From NCBI GenBank assembly GCA_964605665.1, contig CAZSDP010000008.1:1-64000 (forward strand): a DNA stretch of 64,000 nucleotides, written 5' to 3'. A model generated the notes under the pieces. That model made no database searches. It had not been told where the DNA came from and saw nothing but the letters and a program-made list of their open reading frames with translations. The DNA comes from CAZSDP01 sp964605665. Its GTDB lineage: Bacteria > Planctomycetota > UBA8108 > UBA1146. The position numbers and the translations under genes are program-made. Below are positions 1-8,293 of the stretch, in pieces (the first letter of the stretch is position 1; the number at the start of each line of letters is the position of its first letter).

Positions 1-2
1 TC

Positions 3-1226
3 GGCTTGGCCGCGGAGATCGAGCAATCGGAAGACGTCCTCGATATCGCCAACAAAGCACCGATCATCAAGCTGATGAACACGATCTTGTTCGAGGCGCT
101 GAAGATTCGCGCTTCGGACATTCACCTGCAGCCCTTCGCGGATCGGCTGCAGGTCCGTTACCGAATCGACGGGATCCTCTACGATTCCAAAGTCATCCCC
201 AAGAAAGTCCAAGACGCGTTGATCTCGCGTGTCAAAGTGATGGGGAAGATGGATATCGCTGAGCGAAGACTGCCCCAAGACGGTCGAACCTCGGTCAAGG
301 TTGGCGATGGTGAAGTGGATGTCCGGATCTCCTCCGTACCCACCTCCTACGGAGAACGGATCGTGTTCCGACTCCTCGACAAGAGCGCTCGTCTCTACCG
401 ATTGAATGAGATCGGTTTGACCAAAACGAACGAGCAGACTCTTCTCGATCTGATCAATTGCTCCCACGGGATCGTCCTCGTCACCGGGCCGACCGGATCG
501 GGAAAAACGACCACGCTCTACGCGAGTCTTGCGGAGCTGAACTCAGAAGAGAAGATGATCATCACGATCGAGGATCCGATCGAATACAACCTCGATTCGA
601 TCAGTCAGATCCAAGTTTCCAACAAGAAGGGGCTGACCTTCGCGGCGGGGCTGCGATCTCTGCTCAGGCAGGATCCAGACGTGATGATGGTCGGTGAAAT
701 CCGAGACCATGAGACCGCCGGCATCTCGGTACAAGCCGCAAACACCGGTCACTTAGTCTTCTCGACCCTTCACACCAATGACTCAGCGGGTGCGGTCACG
801 CGAATGATCGATCTCGGAGTCGAGCCCTACCTCGTCTCGAGCTCATTGATCGCGGTGATCGCCCAAAGGCTGGTCCGGGTCATCTGTCAACGATGCAAAG
901 AGCCTCTCGAGGTGACCGACAACGAATTGAAGGCTCTCGGTTACACCCGTGATCAGCTTCCCGAAGGACACCTCTTCCATGGGCGCGGTTGTGACGCTTG
1001 TCTCGGACGAGGTCTCTACGACCGAACCGCGATCTACGAAATCTTGACGATCAATGAGATCATCCGTGACCAGATCATCAGCCGAACCAGTGCTTCGGTC
1101 ATCAAGCAGGTCGCGGTCGAAAGCGGCCACCTGCGAACCCTGAGAATGGATGGAGCAGCAAAGGTCATCACTGGGGAAACCACCATGGAGGAAGTCTTCC
1201 GGGTCACCCAAATGGACGTGTTCTAG
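3..1226 (+). CDS. gspE: Type II secretion ATPase GspE, 5'-truncated by window edge
   Basis: Cytoplasmic ATPase that powers pseudopilus assembly in type II secretion. The frame is open from the first bases, so the N-terminal domain lies outside the window and the TTG at 6 is not a credible start. The visible part (about 407 residues) has the SDIHLQP and RYRIDG motifs, Walker A GPTGSGKTT near residue 161, Walker B VMMVGEIRD near 226, and the paired zinc cysteines CQRC...CDAC between about 293 and 334. These features are shared with PilB of type IV pili; the following gspF-G-H-I-J order decides for a T2SS. It ends two bases before gspF. Confidence 0.95.
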   Translation, partial: GLAAEIEQSEDVLDIANKAPIIKLMNTILFEALKIRASDIHLQPFADRLQVRYRIDGILYDSKVIPKKVQDALISRVKVMGKMDIAERRLPQDGRTSVKVGDGEVDVRISSVPTSYGERIVFRLLDKSARLYRLNEIGLTKTNEQTLLDLINCSHGIVLVTGPTGSGKTTTLYASLAELNSEEKMIITIEDPIEYNLDSISQIQVSNKKGLTFAAGLRSLLRQDPDVMMVGEIRDHETAGISVQAANTGHLVFSTLHTNDSAGAVTRMIDLGVEPYLVSSSLIAVIAQRLVRVICQRCKEPLEVTDNELKALGYTRDQLPEGHLFHGRGCDACLGRGLYDRTAIYEILTINEIIRDQIISRTSASVIKQVAVESGHLRTLRMDGAAKVITGETTMEEVFRVTQMDVF

Positions 1227-1228
1227 TC

Positions 1229-2443
1229 ATGCCGATTTACCAATACGAAGCGATCGATACCCGGGGACGGTCGAAAAAGGGGACCGTCGATGCCGACACT
1301 CCGCGCGACGCGCGCGAGAAGCTCCGTCGGCAGGATATCCGCGTCGTAGAGATGAAGAGACTCGATGCGAGCGGTAAGAAGGGCGAAAAGAAGTCCTACT
1401 TCAAGTTCGAACGTCGAGTCAATGTGCGTGAGCTCGCGATCTTGACTCGACAGTTCTCCACGCTGCTCGGTTCGGGAGTCCACCTCTCTGAAGCACTCAA
1501 TGTGCTCGTCGAGCAGATTCAAGAACGCCACACCGAAGTGGTCTTTCGAGACCTCCGAGAGAAGATCGTCGCTGGATCCGGACTCGCGGATGCGCTGAGT
1601 TTCCACCCCAGCTACTTCTCTGATCTTTACATCAACATGGTGCGCGCGGGCGAAGCCTCGGGAAACCTGGATGAAATCTTGGCAAGGCTCGCCGACTACC
1701 TGCAGAAGCAGGCGAATCTCAAGGGCAAACTCGCGGCAGCGATGACATATCCTGCCGTGATGGTTTTCGTGGGCTTCGGCGTGGTCGTATTTTTGATGTC
1801 GTACGTCGTCCCAAGAATCACAAAGATCTTGTCGAAAAAGGGAGACGCCCTCCCTGCCCCCACTGAAATCTTGATGACGATCAGCGAGCTCTTCAAACAG
1901 TATTGGTGGGGAGGACTGATCGGAGCTCTTGCACTGGCAATCTTCCTTCGAGTTTCGATGTCTACGGAGAAAGGACGTCTCTGGTTTGACTCGACACTCT
2001 TACGAATTCCAGTCGTCGGAACGCTCTTTCAAAAGAGCGCGATCTCTCGCTTTACCGTAACGTTGTCTACTCTTCTGAAGAGCGGACTACCGGCTCTCGA
2101 TGCACTGAACATCGTCAGCAAAGTCGTCAACAACTCGCTCCTCAGCCGAACGATCACCCAAGTCGCGGACCGGATTCTCGAGGGCGCGGACATCGCAACC
2201 CCCTTGAGAAACTCGCGAATGTTTCCGCCGATGGTCGGGTACATGATTGCGGTTGGTGAGCAGAGCGGCGAACTCGAGAATATTCTCGATCGGATTTCGG
2301 AAACTTACGAGGAAGAGATCGACCTCGCGGTGCAACGATTGACGGCACTCGTCGAGCCGGTGATCATCGTCGGCCTTGCCGTTGTCGTCGGATTCATCAT
2401 CATGGCAGTCTTGCTACCACTGTTGCAGTTCGATTCCCTTTGA
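1229..2443 (+). CDS. gspF: Type II secretion inner-membrane platform protein GspF
   Basis: Polytopic inner-membrane protein that couples the GspE ATPase to pseudopilus growth. At 404 residues it has normal family length. It opens with the typical MPIYQYEAIDTRGRSKKG segment, followed by two copies of the T2SSF helical domain (about 70-190 and 275-395). Hydrophobic segments lie near residues 170-195, 223-243 and 375-400, and the end LLPLLQFDSL is typical. The gene starts two bases after gspE, so translation is probably coupled. Confusion with PilC is possible from sequence alone, but context supports GspF. Confidence 0.95.
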   Translation: MPIYQYEAIDTRGRSKKGTVDADTPRDAREKLRRQDIRVVEMKRLDASGKKGEKKSYFKFERRVNVRELAILTRQFSTLLGSGVHLSEALNVLVEQIQERHTEVVFRDLREKIVAGSGLADALSFHPSYFSDLYINMVRAGEASGNLDEILARLADYLQKQANLKGKLAAAMTYPAVMVFVGFGVVVFLMSYVVPRITKILSKKGDALPAPTEILMTISELFKQYWWGGLIGALALAIFLRVSMSTEKGRLWFDSTLLRIPVVGTLFQKSAISRFTVTLSTLLKSGLPALDALNIVSKVVNNSLLSRTITQVADRILEGADIATPLRNSRMFPPMVGYMIAVGEQSGELENILDRISETYEEEIDLAVQRLTALVEPVIIVGLAVVVGFIIMAVLLPLLQFDSL

Positions 2444-2628
2444 TCGAGACCCAGCACGTCGCCACTTTTGATTTAGAAGCAACGTTTCGAATTGAACAAA
2501 AATGAACCTTCGTCGGACAGTTTGATTTCTGGCTGCTGACTCGTCTCCAACAACTGGTCGATGGGGCCTGGCCACCGACGGTTGACGAGAGACGCAAACT
2601 GCAGACAACAGACTGAAAGGAACTCTCC

Positions 2629-3066
2629 ATGTCACAACTCCAAAGGAAGTACCGCAACAACTCAGAGAGCGGCTTCACCCTCATCGAACTGATCGTGGTG
2701 ATCACGATCATCGGCATTCTTGCTGGCACCGTGGTGGTGAGCACCAGTGGCCGAAGTGACCAAGCACGAGCAAAGCGAGTCTTGAGTGACTTCGCCGCAA
2801 TTAAATCCGCTGCCAGCATGTACCGCGAAGACAATCGCGAGTGGCCTGAGACTCTCGACCAACTGCTCGAGCCCAATGATGAGGGCATTGTCTATCTCGA
2901 CACTCCACCTCTCGACCCTTGGACTGACGAGTACTACGAGTACGAGCTCACCGAAAATGGAATTCTGCTGACCTCGTATGGTGCGGACATGACCCAGGGA
3001 GGAACCGGCTTCGACGAGGACATCTCTTCAGATGAAATGGGCGGCGGTTTCAACAATCCCCGATAG
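2629..3066 (+). CDS. gspG: Major pseudopilin GspG
   Basis: Major subunit of the T2SS pseudopilus. The short basic leader ends at a prepilin peptidase site, G before FTLIELIVVITIIGILAG, with Glu at mature position 5. At 145 residues it has the family size. The DPWTDEYYEYE segment and the acidic YGADMTQGGTGFDEDISSDE end match the conserved GspG region that binds calcium. The ATG at 2629 follows AAGGAA with good spacing. A 185-bp gap separates it from gspF; I saw no other gene in that gap. Confidence 0.94.
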   Translation: MSQLQRKYRNNSESGFTLIELIVVITIIGILAGTVVVSTSGRSDQARAKRVLSDFAAIKSAASMYREDNREWPETLDQLLEPNDEGIVYLDTPPLDPWTDEYYEYELTENGILLTSYGADMTQGGTGFDEDISSDEMGGGFNNPR

Positions 3067-3176
3067 CACTTTTCGAGCAGAGTCGGCCATGGTGCGAGTG
3101 ACCTGGTAAAGGTTGAGTTTATAACGATGAAGATGAAGGGCGTTCTCCAATTTCGAGAACGGTGCAGAGGCTCCCG

Positions 3177-3704
3177 ATGAGCAAGTGTGACGACAAACTC
3201 GGCTTCACCCTGATCGAGCTCATTGTCGTCATCACGATTCTCGGGATCCTCGCAGCCTTCACCGCTCCCAAGTTGACCAACATCTCGCCGAAATACCGTC
3301 TGCGCTCCGAGGCTCGCAAGATCGCCTCCCAAATCGGCTGGACTCGAAGCATGTCCGCAGGGACCGACTTGGAGCACGTTCTCCGTTACGATCTCGACGA
3401 GCAATTGTATTGGCGCATCCTACCGCCCGGTGAGGACGAAGATCCCGAGCTCGATGTCGACGATCGCCCCACGGATGAGAAGTTTTGGCTCGAAGAAGGA
3501 ATTCGCATCAAGGAGATTCGCTTCCCCGACGGATCGACAGAGACAAATGGCATCATCGACGTTTACTTCGATGGTTTTGGCAACCAAGGCTCCCATATTG
3601 TGATCGTCGAAAATGAACTCGAGAAAGTTCTCTCGGTGAAGTTCAGTGCACTGATCGGCTCCGTCGACTTCTCTCCAGAAGAGATCGAATTCGAGGAGTT
3701 CTGA
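3177..3704 (+). CDS. gspH: Minor pseudopilin GspH-like
   Basis: Prepilin-like protein of about 175 residues with the leader MSKCDDKLG and cleavage before FTLIELIVVITILGILAAFTAP. Position between gspG and gspI points to GspH, a minor pseudopilin of the pseudopilus shaft or tip; the rest of the sequence is acidic and not diagnostic to me. I prefer the ATG at 3177, with GAGG six bases upstream, over the in-frame GTG at 3162, because it gives a normal short prepilin leader. It overlaps the gspI start by one base (TGATG). Confidence 0.85.
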   Translation: MSKCDDKLGFTLIELIVVITILGILAAFTAPKLTNISPKYRLRSEARKIASQIGWTRSMSAGTDLEHVLRYDLDEQLYWRILPPGEDEDPELDVDDRPTDEKFWLEEGIRIKEIRFPDGSTETNGIIDVYFDGFGNQGSHIVIVENELEKVLSVKFSALIGSVDFSPEEIEFEEF

Positions 3705-4207
3705 TGAGAAGAGCACCTTTGAGCGAGGCGGCTTCCGCCCAAAATTATGCCACCCCTCAGACGAGACCTTCGACTGGAGGATTTACCCTCATCGAATTGG
3801 TGATGGCGATCGCCATCATCGGCGCCTCTTTTCTGGGCCTTCTCGTCCTTCGTGCCTCAGCCGTGGACAAGGCATGGGTCTACAATACAGAGCGCCACGC
3901 ACAACGAATCGCCCAAGAGAAACTCGATGAAGTCGTGTTCGGAATCGAAGAAGGCACCTCGGGATCGATCGATGAAGAAGGATTTGAAGATTGGACTTGG
4001 GAGGTGGAGGTCTACTCATTGGCGACAACCGATACGAACTTCCCTCTCCTCGAGTGCTCTCTCACTCTGTTTTACACCGCGGAAAACAATGACGAACCGG
4101 AGGAGTACTTCCTCGCGACGCGTTTCTTCGCCCACGAGACTCATCCCTTGCGCGAGTTTGCAGACACCTTGGACAACGGCACGACCGACACAACGACAGG
4201 GTTCTAG
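3704..4207 (+). CDS. gspI: Minor pseudopilin GspI-like
   Basis: Minor pseudopilin of 167 residues, expected to form the pseudopilus tip with GspJ and GspK. A 26-residue leader precedes the cleavage site GG|FTLIELVMAIAIIGASFLG, longer than usual for a prepilin leader. The W-rich EDWTWEVEVYSL segment resembles GspI. It starts within the stop of gspH and ends one base before the gspJ ATG. The gene identity rests mainly on order (G-H-I-J) and the N-terminal motif. Confidence 0.85.
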   Translation: MRRAPLSEAASAQNYATPQTRPSTGGFTLIELVMAIAIIGASFLGLLVLRASAVDKAWVYNTERHAQRIAQEKLDEVVFGIEEGTSGSIDEEGFEDWTWEVEVYSLATTDTNFPLLECSLTLFYTAENNDEPEEYFLATRFFAHETHPLREFADTLDNGTTDTTTGF

Positions 4208-4208
4208 G

Positions 4209-5120
4209 ATGGCGCATCAAGAAAAGACCATTTCGGCGAAAGCAAAGAGCCCCAGAATCGCAGGATTCACTCTCATCGAGATGATTATCACCATCGGTAT
4301 CTTCGGAATGGTGATGTCGATGGCGTATCAGATCCTGTCTCAAACGATGAGGGCTGAACAACGCATCACGAAAAACACCCGGACCGGAAAAATCGGTCAA
4401 GGAATCCTGACCCAGATGCGTCGGGATCTGCAAGGCTTGGTGTGGCGAAGCTACGGCTCCTCAGTGTTCCTCGGCATCGATGGCGGCTCTGGAGAAGATG
4501 CCGCGGACGAGATCCACTTCATCACCACTTCCCCTGTTCCGACACCGGACGAAGATCTCGATCTCTATGCCGGAGAAGCAGCGTCCGTGGGATACGTGCT
4601 CAAACAGGGAAGTGAAGGATTGGGCATACTCTTTCGCAGGGTGAAGTACGAACTGCACGAGAACCCCCTCGATGATGGCGAGTACTTCGAGGTGTACCAG
4701 CATGTCCAAGGGCTGGAGATTCGGTATCTCGGGCCAGAAGATGAGTGGCTCGATGAGTGGGACCCCACCGACGAGCTCGATGCTCTCGAGAATCAAAATC
4801 TCGGGACCTTCCTCCCCTACCGAGACCATGACACTGCTGAGGAAGAGGCGCTCGCCGAAGAAGCTGCCGAGAGTGGCGACCCGACCGCAATCCTGGACGA
4901 TGATGAGGAAGAAGAAGAAGAGATTCCTTTACCGCTACCGCGCGCAGTGGAGATCATCCTCTACTTGGCGGTCAAAGATGAGATCGGTTATTACCAAGAT
5001 TCTGAAGGGGAGCGCCTCATCGAACGCGTTTCAACGATCGTTCCTCTGGTCACCACCGACATCTTACGGGTGGAGGACCCTGAAGCAGCGCTCGAAGATG
5101 ATACCACTGCCGGCTTCTAG
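4209..5120 (+). CDS. gspJ: Minor pseudopilin GspJ-like
   Basis: Minor pseudopilin of about 303 residues, longer than the usual GspJ (about 200). The leader MAHQEKTISAKAKSPRIAG precedes FTLIEMIITIGIFGMVMSMAYQIL. The open frame reaches back to 3852, but that extension overlaps gspI completely, and the ATG at 4209 directly follows the gspI stop. An acidic insert with a run of Asp/Glu (DDDEEEEEEIPLP, about residues 233-246) lies before a C-terminal beta-rich segment. GspJ partners with GspI and GspK at the tip, and gspK is present at 17.4 kb on the other strand. Confidence 0.85.
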   Translation: MAHQEKTISAKAKSPRIAGFTLIEMIITIGIFGMVMSMAYQILSQTMRAEQRITKNTRTGKIGQGILTQMRRDLQGLVWRSYGSSVFLGIDGGSGEDAADEIHFITTSPVPTPDEDLDLYAGEAASVGYVLKQGSEGLGILFRRVKYELHENPLDDGEYFEVYQHVQGLEIRYLGPEDEWLDEWDPTDELDALENQNLGTFLPYRDHDTAEEEALAEEAAESGDPTAILDDDEEEEEEIPLPLPRAVEIILYLAVKDEIGYYQDSEGERLIERVSTIVPLVTTDILRVEDPEAALEDDTTAGF

Positions 5121-5458
5121 ATGGAGCTGATGCTGCTGCACCATTCCACCAATCACTTCCACCGTTCTCAAAGCTGTGACCCACCGATCTGAATCTCATT
5201 CACCAGTGCTGAGCTAAGTTATCTCCATCACCTCGAGCGCATTTAAGGGTCGAAATTTGTTGCCGTAGAGTGACCATGAAGCTCACTCTACGAATCCGCC
5301 CACCCCCACCATCCCGACCTTCTTCGTCAAAACCCGGAACTGCTTCTCTCTTTGCAACGTTCTCACCACCGGAAGACTCAACTTCACTTTGAGTGAAAAG
5401 CACCTGCGAAAAGTGAACTTGCCCCACCGATCCGTCCGGAGAACAGGAGGTCCTCTCC
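5121..5458. other. Intergenic gap between gspJ and kelch lipoprotein
   Basis: No convincing gene. It holds a perfect 10-bp inverted repeat (listed separately at 5264-5292) and, at its right end, the AGGAGG ribosome site of the next gene at 5445-5450. A minus-strand open frame of 89 codons here looks like chance: it has no ribosome site and unusual composition. Confidence 0.5.
5264..5292. repeat. Perfect 10-bp inverted repeat (hairpin)
   Basis: CGTAGAGTGA and TCACTCTACG are separated by 9 bases. The hairpin lies 144 bp past gspJ and 167 bp before the next start codon. There is no T-run on either strand, so it may be a weak terminator for the gsp genes or a regulatory hairpin or operator for the lipoprotein gene. 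Direct observation; the function is inference. Confidence 0.5.
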
Positions 5459-7378
5459 TTGAACACCATCTCTCAACCAACGTTTCCCACTCGAGAAAAA
5501 CAAACGACCAGTAGATTCAAGACCGTGATCAGGCCCAGCCTCGCTTGTCTTTTGATCTGTGTCGTGGCTGCGATAGCCAGCTGCAATGGCACCGCTTTGA
5601 TCCCCAATTTGAACAAGTCTGCGGTCGCACTCCCTAGCAGTGTCAACTACGCGGGGCCAAGGATGAACATGCCCCGCTACAGTCATACTGCGACTCCACT
5701 TACTGACGGTTCTGTCTTGGTCGTCGGGGGTACCGATGAACTACACCTCACCGCGATCAACACGGTTGAAATCTTCGATCAATCGCTCTTTGTTGGACTC
5801 GGTCAGCCAACACCGGAGTCAATTTCTGGTGACTTCATCGATCAGGACATCGATGGAAATCTGATCGCGCTCGTCAATGGAGGTCGGTTCTTCCACACCT
5901 CTAGCAAAGTCGAGGATGAGAACGTGGTCGTCATCGGCGGTACAAACAACATACTTTTTGGCCTCGCTAACCCCACCTCAGAGGTCTTCGACCCGCAAAC
6001 TCGCACCTTCTCACTACAAATCGCTGCTGCGGACGACATTGAGATTCCCCGAGTGCGCCACACCGCCCACCGACTTTCAAATGGGACGCTGCTGATCGCC
6101 GGAGGACAAGAGTATGACAACATCGTTATTCCCGGCGGAGGGCCATTTGGTCAGACGGCGATTCAAAACTCCTACGCGACCACAGAGAAGATCGAGATCT
6201 TCGATCCTTCCAGTCAAACATTCTCTCCCGCCGTCAATTCGATCGGATTTGATGCCGAACTGACCACCTCGAGAGGTCGTGGTGGCCATGCCTCTGTGAG
6301 CTTCGCGGGCTTCGATGAGCAGTTGAATACGACTGATGATCTGGTTGGATTCCTCGGCGGGATGATGACGCTCTCCGCACTCTCTCTGAATGCGCCAGAG
6401 GATCTCTTCCCGTGGAATCCCCTTCAAACCAAGCTCACATCGTTGGACTTCTATCACCCCCCGACCGGAACCGTCAATCTCGCCCAAGGACTGGCCCTGA
6501 CCGAACGGATGAATGATCCGATCGCCATCAATCTCGGCAAAGACCGAATCAATACTCCCTTCGGGGACATCGGGATGGGCAATGTCGTCCTGATCTTCGG
6601 AGGTGACAATGATGATGCGGGGTGCCCCGAAGGTGGTGCTGCCACCGGCGGTAATAGCACCGATGCGTCAGAGTTGCTCGTCGCGACCTACACCGGCTTT
6701 GGGCCTGCAAATGGTGTCCGGTTCTCTCGCCAAAGTGGCGGTGACTCATTCACCCATGGATCGGAAGTGAAAGCCGCAGGGCTACCCCTCTGCCCGGAGA
6801 GCTACAACCGCTCGAAGACAGCAGGAGTTCTTCTCGACATGAGCCGGAGTTATGACGGACAGAACTTCGTCACATCTGCGGTCATCTGTGTTGGAGGGCA
6901 TGACGCCACTCTTGAAATAAACGGGCAGTGCACGACCACAACCACCTCATTGGCCTTTTTGAACTCTCCCCCCTGCGCAGCGAACCAAGTTTGGGGTTAT
7001 CACTTCTTCGACCCGTTCTTCAACGTAGAGAGCCAAAATGAACCGTGGGATTGGCGCGACAACGAAACGCCGCTGAACCCCCTCGGAATCCGTGGAACCT
7101 GGCTTGGATTTGACTCGGCGATCCCGAGCGAAACGCTCGATGGGTATGGAGGCCCACTTCCCGAGCAGGCCATTGTGCTGCCCCATCTCAAAGCGGGACG
7201 ATTGATGCACACTCTCTCGAGAATCCCCGGTGAAGACGGGCTGATCGGCACTTTGGACGATCGAGTCGTGGTGATCGGTGGCACCGGTAGCTACATCCCA
7301 ACCTTTGGAGATGATGCGCTCTCTGTGTCATGCGAGATCTTCCTGCCCCCCGACGCCGGGTCTCCAGCCATCCCCTAA
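5459..7378 (+). CDS. Kelch/galactose-oxidase-like lipoprotein, copy 1
   Basis: Predicted outer-surface or periplasmic lipoprotein of 639 residues. The TTG start is supported by AGGAGG eight bases upstream. The signal peptide ends at the lipobox IASC (Cys near residue 42). Several kelch-like blades are visible as RHTAHRLSNGTLLIAGGQ, VLVVGGTDELHLTAINTVEIFD and RVVVIGGTGSYIPTFGDD, so a beta-propeller is likely. Aspartates (TDDLVG, DNDDAG, GTLDDR) recur near blade edges and might bind calcium. It aligns end to end with the next gene, so the two are a tandem duplicate. Function unknown; its place inside a T2SS locus suggests a substrate or cell-surface partner, which is inference. Confidence 0.8.
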   Translation: MNTISQPTFPTREKQTTSRFKTVIRPSLACLLICVVAAIASCNGTALIPNLNKSAVALPSSVNYAGPRMNMPRYSHTATPLTDGSVLVVGGTDELHLTAINTVEIFDQSLFVGLGQPTPESISGDFIDQDIDGNLIALVNGGRFFHTSSKVEDENVVVIGGTNNILFGLANPTSEVFDPQTRTFSLQIAAADDIEIPRVRHTAHRLSNGTLLIAGGQEYDNIVIPGGGPFGQTAIQNSYATTEKIEIFDPSSQTFSPAVNSIGFDAELTTSRGRGGHASVSFAGFDEQLNTTDDLVGFLGGMMTLSALSLNAPEDLFPWNPLQTKLTSLDFYHPPTGTVNLAQGLALTERMNDPIAINLGKDRINTPFGDIGMGNVVLIFGGDNDDAGCPEGGAATGGNSTDASELLVATYTGFGPANGVRFSRQSGGDSFTHGSEVKAAGLPLCPESYNRSKTAGVLLDMSRSYDGQNFVTSAVICVGGHDATLEINGQCTTTTTSLAFLNSPPCAANQVWGYHFFDPFFNVESQNEPWDWRDNETPLNPLGIRGTWLGFDSAIPSETLDGYGGPLPEQAIVLPHLKAGRLMHTLSRIPGEDGLIGTLDDRVVVIGGTGSYIPTFGDDALSVSCEIFLPPDAGSPAIP

Positions 7379-8293
7379 CGGTCACCCCCTCTCCCCTCGA
7401 CTCCTGGGGACTCTCTCCTTGTCGCCTCGGGCTCACAGTTCTCACTGCCGGTCCCGCATCCAGGATCTCTCCATTCAACGTGGAAATCTCCGCAGATCCT
7501 GGATGCAGTCACCGAGTGCGGGAGTGCGCCATAAACGCACACCCCCATGCCTCAAGAGGAGGGCCTCGGCCCGAGACATCTCCATAAACTCAATAAATCA
7601 AGCAACTTAACAGTTCCCCGTGCCCCTAGGGATTTTGGCGGCGGATTTGCTTTCCGAGGGTCAGATCTGTCTCTGAACGGGGTGGATACAATGGAGTTCC
7701 CTGCCTCGCTCTTCTCTGGCCTGCTCCCTCTTGAAAGAGAGCTGTCTTGAAAGAGCGCCGAACGCCAGCTGCACTGCGCGGATCGGTTGCGTTCAACGTG
7801 TTGCCGGAGCGGGAGAGTCGGGGGAAATCGACAGTGAATTTGTAAACTGCGGGAAGAAAACGACTTCTGGTCTTTTCGCCCCTCCATGAGGTCCGTGGAC
7901 AGTTTTCGGGGGGTTCCTTACAATCGAGACCTCCGACCGCAAACTTGGATTCCGATCGACGGACTCGGCGATCGAGGCCTCTGAGTGGCTTCTTGGAAGC
8001 ACAGGAGGCGGAAGCCGAGGTCGAGAAGCTCGGATCTGTGGATTTCGGTGACTTTCACGTGACCGATCTCGTTTCCAATCGCGGTTTCCGGGTTCTCTAC
8101 TGCCCCCCAAGGAGGCGGTCCTGAAGAAGACGGTGCTGAAGAAGACGGTGCTGGGATAGATCCGGCACAATCGCGGGCCGTTTCGGTTTTCCCTCTAGGA
8201 ACCGAAGACGTCCAATCGATCGAGAGAGTGAGTAGGACATTGGCCTTTGCACCGACGAAAGATGGCGCAGGTTTGGAATACAGGGAGAAAGAG
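7379..8293. other. 915-bp gap between duplicated kelch genes
   Basis: No gene called with confidence. It contains a long hairpin (7456-7506) and, around 8000-8165, a stretch that reads on the plus strand like fragments of coding sequence (LEAQEAEAEVEKLGSVDFGD, then GPEEDGAEEDGAG after a frame change) with a short tandem repeat of TGAAGAAGACGG. This might be the relic of a gene lost when the kelch gene duplicated, or chance. The strands also carry overlapping open frames without ribosome sites. Confidence 0.4.
7456..7506. repeat. 13-bp perfect inverted repeat after kelch copy 1
   Basis: GCATCCAGGATCT and AGATCCTGGATGC flank a 25-base loop that can itself pair CCA with TGG. It lies 78 bp after the stop of the first kelch gene. 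No T-run follows on the plus strand, so it may be a factor-dependent terminator or an mRNA 3' stabilising hairpin. Confidence 0.5.

Noticed and set aside
3852..4208. Upstream extension of the gspJ open frame
   Set aside because: It fully overlaps gspI, reads as basic nonsense, and the ATG at 4209 gives a proper prepilin leader.
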